Source: an uncultured Burkholderiales Genera incertae sedis bacterium
Lineage (GTDB): Bacteria > Pseudomonadota > Gammaproteobacteria > Burkholderiales > Eutrophovitaceae
Reading direction: 5' to 3'
NCBI GenBank assembly: GCA_905479505.1
Contig: CAJQMS010000082.1
Span: forward strand, 1 to 10,859
DNA length: 10,859 nucleotides
Shown: one piece after another, positions 1-5,371 of the stretch
How the letters are laid out: every line of letters starts with the position of its first letter
How positions within the stretch are numbered: position 1 is the first letter of the stretch
Notes under the pieces: generated by a model
Database searches by the model: none
Seen by the model: only the letters and a program-made list of their open reading frames with translations
What the model was told of the DNA's origin: nothing
Made by a program: the position numbers and the translations under genes

Positions 1-1
1 G

Positions 2-346
2 CCAGCAGCTAAGAAAAAGCCAGCAGCTAAGAAAGCTCCAGCTAAAAAGCCAGCAGCTAAGAAAGCTCCAGCTAAAAAGCCAGCAGCTAAGAAAGCTCCA
101 GCTAAAAAGCCAGCAGCTAAGAAAGCTCCAGCTAAAAAGCCAGCAGCTAAGAAGGCTCCAGCTAAAAAGCCAGCAGCTAAGAAGGCTCCAGCTAAAAAGC
201 CAGCAGCTAAGAAGGCTCCAGCTAAAAAGCCAGCAGCTAAGAAGGCTCCAGCTAAAAAGCCAGTTCGGCGAGCAGCTGCAGCGCCCCGTCCTTTGGCTGC
301 GCCCGCAGCTTGGCCATTTCCGGTCGCTGGTAACCGACCCAGCTAG
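2..346 (+). CDS. Histone H1-like / AlgP-like Lys-Ala-Pro-rich protein, C-terminal part
   Basis: The reading frame is open from the left edge and ends at TAG 344-346; the start lies outside the window. The visible part begins PAAKKK, then has eight copies of PAAKKAPAKK, then a non-repetitive end (KPVRR, an Ala/Pro-rich stretch, and a terminus containing WPFPVAGNRPS). Lys-Ala-Pro tails of this kind occur in bacterial histone-H1-like DNA-binding proteins, in AlgP of Pseudomonas and in PHA-granule proteins such as PhaF and PhaM. They are disordered, strongly basic and bind DNA without sequence specificity. The N-terminal domain that would separate these possibilities is missing, so the exact family is open. 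The basic, disordered tail is directly visible. The function is inferred from composition. Confidence 0.75.
   Translation, partial: PAAKKKPAAKKAPAKKPAAKKAPAKKPAAKKAPAKKPAAKKAPAKKPAAKKAPAKKPAAKKAPAKKPAAKKAPAKKPAAKKAPAKKPVRRAAAAPRPLAAPAAWPFPVAGNRPS
20..259 (+). repeat. Tandem array, 8 x 30 bp, coding PAAKKAPAKK
   Basis: Eight head-to-tail 30-bp units start at 20, 50, 80, 110, 140, 170, 200 and 230, all in frame. A partial unit (PAAKKK) precedes them. Copies are identical at DNA level except for the fifth codon: units 1-4 use AAA and units 5-8 use AAG, both Lys. Near-identity at third positions points to recent unit duplication or gene conversion rather than selection on protein sequence alone. 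Copy number is likely to vary between strains, and short-read assembly may have collapsed it. Confidence 0.95.
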
Positions 347-354
347 TCCTCAAT

Positions 355-400
355 ACTCGCAAGTTAGTAATAGGATATTTGATGTTGCTGATTTGCGAGT
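355..400. other. Inverted repeat with long loop after the histone-like gene
   Basis: ACTCGCAA (355-362) is the exact reverse complement of TTGCGAGT (393-400), with a 30-nt loop. It begins 8 nt after the stop of the Lys-rich gene and is followed by a moderately T-rich stretch (TTATTTCCTTTG). It could be a weak terminator, but the long loop and interrupted T tract make this uncertain. The rest of 347-511 shows nothing else I can support. Confidence 0.3.
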
Positions 401-511
401 TTATTTCCTTTGAGATTTCATTATAAGTTTCAAGTTGGCCACCAATTGTTAATGGCGTGATTAAGACACGTAAACTAAGTTTTTAAAAATATTAATTTAG
501 ACTTTATAGTT

Positions 512-1000
512 ATGCAGCAGAAAAAAACCATAGGATTTTTAATTTTATTTATCTTGTTTTTCTCTTCAAATCTCGTGATAGCCAACGGGGTTTCAGGGTT
601 GGTTAAAGTAGTCTCAATCGAAGGTACCTTTCAGGACGTTAAAGAGCGAGTGATTTTTGCAGTTGAGAGTCAAGGTCTTGTGGTGGATCATACGTCCGAT
701 GTCGGTGGTATGTTAGCTCGTACCGGTAAAGACCTTGGAGAAACTACCCAAATATATCAAAATGCCCAAGTATTAGAGTTTTGTAGCGCACTTTACTCTC
801 GAAAGATGGCTAAGTTTTCACCAGCTCTCCTGGCATATTGTCCTTATGCTATTTCCGTTTATACGTTAAACGAGGATCCGGCTACAACCTATGTGGCATT
901 CAAGCGAATATCGCGTGGAATTGAAGATATTCCGACCAGGAATGTTCTTAAGGAAATTGATGATTTACTAGAGGCGATTATAGAGGAAGCGGCACTATAA
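512..1000 (+). CDS. Exported DUF302-domain protein
   Basis: This 162-residue protein starts with a Sec-type signal peptide: QQKK, a hydrophobic core to about residue 24, and likely cleavage after VIA before NG. The mature part, about residues 30-140, resembles the DUF302 fold: an amphipathic segment EGTFQDVKERVIFAVESQG, then LVVDHTSDVG, a central VLEFCSALYSRKMAKF and YCPYAISVYTL. The two cysteines in LEFCSAL and YCPYAI sit in the positions where this family carries its conserved small motif. DUF302 proteins have no settled biochemical role. The signal peptide puts this one in the periplasm. No convincing Shine-Dalgarno precedes ATG 512. It is convergent with the next gene, 30 bp apart. The DUF302 assignment is from remembered motif pattern and moderately sure. 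Confidence 0.75.
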   Translation: MQQKKTIGFLILFILFFSSNLVIANGVSGLVKVVSIEGTFQDVKERVIFAVESQGLVVDHTSDVGGMLARTGKDLGETTQIYQNAQVLEFCSALYSRKMAKFSPALLAYCPYAISVYTLNEDPATTYVAFKRISRGIEDIPTRNVLKEIDDLLEAIIEEAAL

Positions 1001-1030
1001 AGAAGTCAATCTGATTGCTGGGAAAACGTA

Positions 1031-1633
1031 TTAACAATCAGGGCTTCCTACGGGTGGTGCAGGGTTGGGCTCGAAATTGAATAACTGCGAGAAATCTCTT
1101 TCTCGTATAGGTCTTATGTCATAGAGCCTATTGTTAAGTTTCAGATTAAATGGGATTTTATTTTCCGAAAATGATGAAGGAATGTCCAAATCCGAGATTT
1201 GATCAAATTCCTGTTGGCCATTAGCGTTTACGGGAACTATATAGTCACTCATCATTGAAAGATCTCGATCGGACAATAATCCAAGATATTGGTCCCATGA
1301 AAGCAGCAGTCGTCCGTTGTTATCAAGCCAAAATTGCTCAATCTGTTGAATGACTTGATTCGTTTGTGTTTTAAAATATATTACGTCGTCATTTAACGCT
1401 ATGGAAAGAATGAATGGTGTGCTGTGGAGTTTTACAAAAACTCGTTGCGGACCATTTTGAAAAAACCATCTACCCTTGTCGTCGCTGGAGTAATGGTCGT
1501 TGATGAACTTGATTAACCCTTTGTGCGATATTTTCTCATTTTTGATACACCAATTTCCACGATTATCAAGTTCCAGCCAATTGTATACATCAGGAACGTT
1601 AGGCCATTTATTATCAGATCCAAGTGTTAGCAT
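1031..1633 (-). CDS. Conserved proteobacterial protein of unknown function (WFFQNGPQRVFV motif)
   Basis: This is a 200-residue soluble protein with no signal peptide or membrane segment. It reads NWLELDNRGNWCI near residues 18-30, then DDKGRWFFQNGPQRVFVKL near 51-69, then an alternating beta-like region and a Pro-rich C-terminus. The tract GRWFFQNGPQRV is one I associate with a small uncharacterised family in Pseudomonas and relatives. I believe Pfam lists it as a DUF near 2944-2946, but the number is from memory and uncertain. Trp/Phe-rich strand patterns suggest a compact beta-rich domain. ATG 1633 is the only reasonable start, and no Shine-Dalgarno precedes it. It is divergent from the glutathione transferase across 32 bp, so the two probably share control sequences. 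No function can be assigned. Confidence 0.75.
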   Translation of the reverse strand: MLTLGSDNKWPNVPDVYNWLELDNRGNWCIKNEKISHKGLIKFINDHYSSDDKGRWFFQNGPQRVFVKLHSTPFILSIALNDDVIYFKTQTNQVIQQIEQFWLDNNGRLLLSWDQYLGLLSDRDLSMMSDYIVPVNANGQQEFDQISDLDIPSSFSENKIPFNLKLNNRLYDIRPIRERDFSQLFNFEPNPAPPVGSPDC

Positions 1634-1642
1634 AGAGAAAAA

Positions 1643-1648
1643 TATAAT
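1643..1648 (+). promoter_or_regulatory. Possible -10 box (TATAAT) in the 32-bp divergent gap
   Basis: A perfect TATAAT lies in the AT-rich gap between the two divergent genes. No matching -35 is found 16-18 bp upstream, and a start point about 7 bp downstream would place the transferase Shine-Dalgarno (GGAG, 1655-1658) at the very 5' end of the message. It may equally be simple AT richness. Confidence 0.25.
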
Positions 1649-1665
1649 TTTAATGGAGCGAAAAT

Positions 1666-2307
1666 ATGATTGATTTATATTATTTGTCAGGGTCCCCGTA
1701 CGCCTGGAGAGTATTACTTGCCTTAGAGCATAAGAAGCTACAGTATAAAAGAATCGATTTGTCTTTTGAAAACGGAGATTTTAAGTCTGAGTCATACCTT
1801 GCGCTTAACCCTCGTGGGAAAGTTCCTGTTCTAGTCGATGAGCGTGTCACGCTCTACGAATCTCCAGCCATTCTTGAATATTTGGAAGATAAGTATCGCG
1901 ATAGCGGGAATAACCTCCTTCCAAAGGAGGTAGGCGAGAGAGCGATTAGTCGGAGGATTATTAATGAGATCGATGTTTATCTGGACCCTGCGAGCCGGAG
2001 ACTGTTAATGGCTACTTTTTTTACTCCTAAGGAAAAGTGGAATGAAGAAAAAATATCGAAGGCAGTAGAAAGTTTAATTCGCGAGCTTAAGTATTTTGAC
2101 GATTATTTCGAACGGAGCGTCGCAAATGGAACCTTATCCTCAGTTGAGTTCTCGATGTTTCCCATTATTGCATTGGTTCTGCGATTAGAGAAATTAAAAT
2201 CGGATCTTGGGTTTTCTCAGGCGATGAGTAATGCATTACGGCAATGGCTAAGTGCGCTAGAAGGATTAAAATTGTTTCAAACTACACGGCCACCTCACTG
2301 GAAATGA
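1666..2307 (+). CDS. Glutathione S-transferase family protein
   Basis: At 213 residues it has the usual length for a cytosolic GST. The N-terminal thioredoxin-fold domain (about 1-78) begins with a beta strand and LSGSPYAWRVLLALEHK, where the Ser/Tyr near residues 8-12 would face the glutathione thiol. It continues with NPRGKVPVL (cis-Pro54) and YESPAILEYLEDKY, whose Glu65-Ser66 pair is the classical gamma-glutamyl contact. The C-terminal half is all-helical. Known family members conjugate or reduce electrophiles with glutathione, but the substrate cannot be read from sequence. ATG 1666 has a good Shine-Dalgarno, GGAG at 1655-1658 with 7-nt spacing. It is divergent from the unknown gene on the left and convergent with dusA. 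Confidence 0.9.
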   Translation: MIDLYYLSGSPYAWRVLLALEHKKLQYKRIDLSFENGDFKSESYLALNPRGKVPVLVDERVTLYESPAILEYLEDKYRDSGNNLLPKEVGERAISRRIINEIDVYLDPASRRLLMATFFTPKEKWNEEKISKAVESLIRELKYFDDYFERSVANGTLSSVEFSMFPIIALVLRLEKLKSDLGFSQAMSNALRQWLSALEGLKLFQTTRPPHWK

Positions 2308-2427
2308 AGTTGGAGCACATATTTTTTTAAGGAGTCGGCAAGGAAGGCTGTGTGAAAATATTAAAAAAATACATCTTGCACACTGGGAGGCACAAAGACG
2401 CCCGGTCTACATAAGAGGGATGGAAAG

Positions 2428-3399
2428 TTAAGTAATTTCTCGGAAGGCTCCCAGGATGAGGTCTGGGTTATTTTTTTTTAAAAACTCCGGATTAGAGAGT
2501 GCTCTTCTCCATTTTCGCGCGCCTTCTCTGCCATGAAATAAGCCCAGTAGATGCCGTGTAATCGATTTGAGTTGAACCCCTTCGCTGATTTGACTTGATG
2601 CATACTCATGCATTTTATTTATGATAATGTTCATGCTACTACTGCTGTGCTTGTGTATAGATTGACTTAACTTGCCAAGAAATTCTGGGGAGTTGTATAT
2701 AGATCTGCCAATCATGACGCCGTCTATTTTTTTCATGATTTCGTCAATATCAGTGCTTTCATTTAGTCCGCCGTTCAATATAAAAGAGCAGTCTGGGAAC
2801 TCTCTTTTTAAGCGGTAGACAAATTCATAATTTAGTGGTGGTACTTCTCGATTTTTTTTTGGTGATAGGCCTTTTAAAATAGCAATCCTCGCATGAACGA
2901 TAAAGGTCCTGCAGCCGGAATCTCGAATTGTCCCCACAAAGTTTGAAACAAAATCATAACTCTCGTGATTATCAATTCCTAAGCGATGTTTAACTGTTAT
3001 TGGCACATCCGTCGTTTCCTGCATTGATTCGACGCACTGAGCTACTAGTTTCGGCTCGAGCATAAGCGATGCGCCAAAGTTCCCTTTTTGAACGCGGTCA
3101 GATGGGCATCCACAATTTAGATTGATCTCATCGTATCCCCAATCTGAGGCTAAGGCGGTGCAGCGTTGTAATTCTTTTGGAGCGCTACCGCCCAATTGCA
3201 GAGCGATTGGATGCTCCTCACTTGAGAAATCTAAATGGCGTTTTTGATCTCCAAAAATAATAGCGCCGGTGGTGACCATTTCCGTGTACAGGGTTGCGCG
3301 AGGGGCGAATAATCTAAATAAAAACCGACAATGTCTATCTGACCAGTCCATCATCGGTGCAGTGCAGAGCTGGTGCCTATTTTCAACTTTGTGGGTCAT
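2428..3399 (-). CDS. dusA: tRNA-dihydrouridine(20/20a) synthase DusA
   Basis: This FMN- and NADPH-dependent enzyme reduces uridine to dihydrouridine in the tRNA D-loop. The 323 residues match DusA length. Visible motifs are APMMDWSDRHCRF (14-26), LYTEMVTTGAI (37-47), ALQLGG (66-71), NLNCGCPSDRV (93-103) with catalytic Cys98, VKHRLGID (136-143), FIVHAR (166-171), GLSPKKNREVPPL, ILNGG and MIGR for FMN phosphate. The set fits DusA rather than DusB or DusC. The usual HARKAWL stretch reads HARIAIL here. ATG 3399 gives a short N-terminus before the APM motif; no clear Shine-Dalgarno precedes it. It lies 141 bp downstream of the hydrolase gene on the same strand, with a strong hairpin between, so it is probably a separate transcription unit. 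Confidence 0.95.
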   Translation of the reverse strand: MTHKVENRHQLCTAPMMDWSDRHCRFLFRLFAPRATLYTEMVTTGAIIFGDQKRHLDFSSEEHPIALQLGGSAPKELQRCTALASDWGYDEINLNCGCPSDRVQKGNFGASLMLEPKLVAQCVESMQETTDVPITVKHRLGIDNHESYDFVSNFVGTIRDSGCRTFIVHARIAILKGLSPKKNREVPPLNYEFVYRLKREFPDCSFILNGGLNESTDIDEIMKKIDGVMIGRSIYNSPEFLGKLSQSIHKHSSSSMNIIINKMHEYASSQISEGVQLKSITRHLLGLFHGREGARKWRRALSNPEFLKKNNPDLILGAFREIT

Positions 3400-3480
3400 T
3401 GGCGATACCGGTGAACGGTGTCTAAATAATTACTTATAGTCCAATTGGGAGTTACTAATATTGCGAGAGTTACATACCTA

Positions 3481-3500
3481 CGAGACTAGTTCTAGTCTCG
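3481..3500. other. Perfect 9-2-9 inverted repeat between the hydrolase gene and dusA
   Basis: CGAGACTAG (3481-3489) and CTAGTCTCG (3492-3500) are exact reverse complements separated by TT, and could fold as an 8-bp stem closed by a tetraloop. It lies 40 bp past the stop of the leftward hydrolase gene and about 80 bp upstream of dusA. There is no T tract on the exit side of the minus strand, so it is not a standard intrinsic terminator. It may act as a Rho-dependent end, an RNA 3'-end stabiliser or a protein-binding palindrome. The rest of 3400-3540 has no gene. Confidence 0.6.
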
Positions 3501-3540
3501 ATTAGTCAATATACCTCTGATGAGTACCAAATCGTGGGGC

Positions 3541-4389
3541 TTATTTACCAGCGATAACATTCTGCTTTTGCTCCCCTAGACCGTCAATACCAAGTCGCAT
3601 CTCATCTCCAATTTTAAGGAATACAGGTTCAGGTTTTACCCCCATTCCCACTCCTGGTGGTGTGCCTGTGGATATAATATCTCCCGGTTGTAACGTGACG
3701 AAATGTGAAAGATATGAAATTAGTTTTTCAACACCAAATATCATAGTGTTTGTGTTACCAGTTTGCATCCGTTTACCATTGAGATCCAACCACATCGCCA
3801 AGTTTTGAGGGTCATTTATTTCATCTTTTGTAACTAGCCATGGTCCTACTGGAGCGAATGTATCGAAGCTCTTTCCTTTCGACCATTGATTGCCATGCTC
3901 TAGTTGCCACTCACGCTCTGAGACGTCGTTACAAATTGTGTAACCAGCCACATGAGCCAAAGCCTCTGATTCGTTCACTTTCTTTGCTGTGGAGCCAATG
4001 ACAACCGCTAGCTCTACTTCCCAGTCGCCTTTCACTGAATTGTCAGGGAGAATAACATCATCGCTCGGCCCATTGAGCGCGCTGATAGCTTTCATGAACA
4101 CAACGGGCTCCGTAGGGATTGGCATGTTAGATTCTTTGGCGTGGTCAGAATAGTTTAGTCCGATACAAATTAATTTCGGCGTGCCCGATATTGGTAGACC
4201 GAGACGAGGGTTTCCGGGTACCACATTTAGGGAGTCGATCTCAATGTCATTCAGCTTCGTTAGGCTACTTTCACTGAGAGCATCCCCATTAATTTCAGAA
4301 ACAACTGTAGATAAATCTCGGACATTGCCATTGCTATCAATCAATCCAGGTTTTTCTGCTCCAATTTCTCCATATCGTACAAGTTTCAT
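3541..4389 (-). CDS. Fumarylacetoacetate hydrolase-family protein (probable 2,4-diketo-3-deoxy sugar-acid hydrolase)
   Basis: This 282-residue protein has the FAH fold. A short N-terminal domain ends near residue 70. The catalytic domain then shows ICIGLNYSDHAKES (74-87), PVVFMKAISALNGPSD (95-110), WEVELAVVIG with metal ligands Glu124 and Glu126, ICNDVSERE with Asp155, QWSKGKSFDTFAPVGPWLV (168-186) and GDIISTGTPPGVGMG (236-250). These ligands bind Mg/Mn in the family. Such proteins are often labelled ureidoglycolate lyase. The adjacent dehydrogenase suggests instead hydrolysis of a 2,4-diketo-3-deoxy-hexonate to pyruvate and lactate, as in the Xanthomonas fucose and Sphingomonas rhamnose routes. 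ATG 4389 has GAGGGAT as Shine-Dalgarno, and the gene starts 27 bp after the dehydrogenase stop, so they are co-transcribed. Fold is sure; substrate is inferred. Confidence 0.9.
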   Translation of the reverse strand: MKLVRYGEIGAEKPGLIDSNGNVRDLSTVVSEINGDALSESSLTKLNDIEIDSLNVVPGNPRLGLPISGTPKLICIGLNYSDHAKESNMPIPTEPVVFMKAISALNGPSDDVILPDNSVKGDWEVELAVVIGSTAKKVNESEALAHVAGYTICNDVSEREWQLEHGNQWSKGKSFDTFAPVGPWLVTKDEINDPQNLAMWLDLNGKRMQTGNTNTMIFGVEKLISYLSHFVTLQPGDIISTGTPPGVGMGVKPEPVFLKIGDEMRLGIDGLGEQKQNVIAGK

Positions 4390-4416
4390 TGTGATTATCC
4401 CTCGTTAATTATTGAT

Positions 4417-5160
4417 TTATATGGTGATACCGCCGTCAACGGTTAGTGTCTGTCCGGTCATAAATTTAGATTCATCTGACGCAAGATACACAGCTAAGTT
4501 AGCAATTTCCTCAGGCGTCCCAAGTCGCTTCATTGGTTGACGGGCTTCGAATTTCATTCGTGCGGTATCGATGTCCCCTGTCGCTTTCATTCTGTCCAAG
4601 AGGCTCGGTGTGTCTACTGTACCAGGACAGACGGCATTCGCACGAATACCGTGCTCTACATAGTCTGCTGCTAATGATTTAGTCATTCCAATTACTGCTG
4701 CTTTTGTTGCGCCATAAGCGAATCTGTTCACGAAACCTTTTATGGACCCCGCTACAGAAGCAATGTTGATGATGGATCCACTTCGTCGACTTAGTAATTG
4801 TGGAAGGAACGCTTTAGTCACCATAAACATACTCTTCACATTCAGATCAAAGGAGTACGTCCAGTCCTTGTGAGTACAGTCCATAATTGTTCCATGATGA
4901 ACATAGCCAGCGCAATTCAAAATAGCGTCAATATTTTGATGTTGGTTGGCTGCGGCCTGACTAGCTTGCTGGTCCAGTACGTCCAAAGTTTGAGTCGTTA
5001 CACCTTTCACGTTCTTCAAATCACTTAGCTTTTTTTCATCGATATCAGTTGCGATCACACTCGCTCCCTCCTTCGCGAAGGCAACAACAGCAGCCCTACC
5101 TATACCTTGAGCACTTGCTGTGACGAATATTGTCTTACCGGCGAGTCGGTCAGAAGGCAT
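4417..5160 (-). CDS. Short-chain dehydrogenase/reductase (probable 2-keto-3-deoxy-L-fuconate/rhamnonate 4-dehydrogenase)
   Basis: This is a 247-residue classical SDR. The Rossmann motif is TASAQGIG (14-21, a variant of TGxxxGIG), followed by Asp39 in VIATDID, which favours NAD over NADP. NCAG (82-85), catalytic Ser135 in NIASVAG, and Tyr149/Lys153 in YGATK follow. VCPGTVDTPSL and VYLASDESKFMTG resemble the BDH2/DHRS6 group, to which bacterial 2-keto-3-deoxy-fuconate dehydrogenases are close. The frame is open up to ATG 5208, but I choose 5160: it has AGAGGA (5169-5174) 8 nt upstream, and the 16 extra residues would run through the palindrome and have no SDR similarity. First gene of a two-gene operon with the FAH-type hydrolase. 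Substrate is inferred from context. Confidence 0.9.
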   Translation of the reverse strand: MPSDRLAGKTIFVTASAQGIGRAAVVAFAKEGASVIATDIDEKKLSDLKNVKGVTTQTLDVLDQQASQAAANQHQNIDAILNCAGYVHHGTIMDCTHKDWTYSFDLNVKSMFMVTKAFLPQLLSRRSGSIINIASVAGSIKGFVNRFAYGATKAAVIGMTKSLAADYVEHGIRANAVCPGTVDTPSLLDRMKATGDIDTARMKFEARQPMKRLGTPEEIANLAVYLASDESKFMTGQTLTVDGGITI

Positions 5161-5185
5161 AATGCTTATCCTCTTTAATTTTCGT

Positions 5186-5199
5186 AATGTTGCAACATT
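5186..5199. promoter_or_regulatory. Perfect 14-bp palindrome, probable operator
   Basis: AATGTTGCAACATT reads the same on both strands. It lies 25 bp upstream of the dehydrogenase start and about 20 bp downstream of the predicted transcription start, the usual place for a roadblock operator. The symmetric GTTGCAAC core is typical of a dimeric helix-turn-helix regulator such as GntR or LacI type, but I cannot name the regulator. A half-match, CAACATTT, recurs at 5282-5289 nearer the dehydratase gene. Confidence 0.5.
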
Positions 5200-5226
5200 T
5201 TGCCACAAAATTACGTTAATCTAATG

Positions 5227-5255
5227 ATTATTGTTTTTGCTTGTTTTAACGTCAA
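5227..5255 (-). promoter_or_regulatory. Sigma70-like promoter of the dehydrogenase-hydrolase operon
   Basis: On the minus strand TTGACG (5250-5255) and AATAAT (5227-5232) are separated by exactly 17 bp. Each box differs from consensus at one position. Transcription would start near 5220, giving a leader of about 60 nt that contains the palindrome and the Shine-Dalgarno. CAAC-TG-GTTG (5253-5262) overlaps the -35 box and may be a further binding element. Confidence 0.55.
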
Positions 5256-5284
5256 CTGGTTGTGAAGATTAGATGGTTACTCAA

Positions 5285-5300
5285 CATTTAGTCATTTAGT
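5285..5300. repeat. Two tandem copies of CATTTAGT
   Basis: CATTTAGT occurs at 5285-5292 and again directly at 5293-5300, 72 bp upstream of the dehydratase start. It lies on the dehydratase side of the control region, so it may be an activator site, but two 8-bp copies in AT-rich DNA are weak evidence. Confidence 0.4.
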
Positions 5301-5371
5301 TAAGCCAAATAATCAGTATTGATGAATGTGTACCGGCAGATAAATACTCAAAATAAAAAAGGAACGTTGTT

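Noticed and set aside
1..260. Regular 30-bp periodicity as a CRISPR-like array
   Set aside because: Units are directly adjacent with no spacers and are in frame as Lys-Ala-Pro coding repeats.
1011..1041. CTGATTG/CAATCAG inverted repeat between the DUF302 gene and its convergent neighbour, as a two-way terminator
   Set aside because: The stem is only 7 bp and AT-rich, the loop is 17 nt, no T tract follows on either side, and one arm lies in the coding end of the neighbour.
2308..2427. Possible small gene or terminator in the 120-bp gap between the convergent GST and dusA genes
   Set aside because: The longest plausible frame is 8 codons and I find no stem of useful strength, only A and T runs.
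5161..5208. N-terminal extension of the SDR starting at ATG 5208
   Set aside because: The extra 16 residues have no SDR similarity, run through the palindrome, and lack a ribosome binding site, while ATG 5160 has AGAGGA at good spacing.
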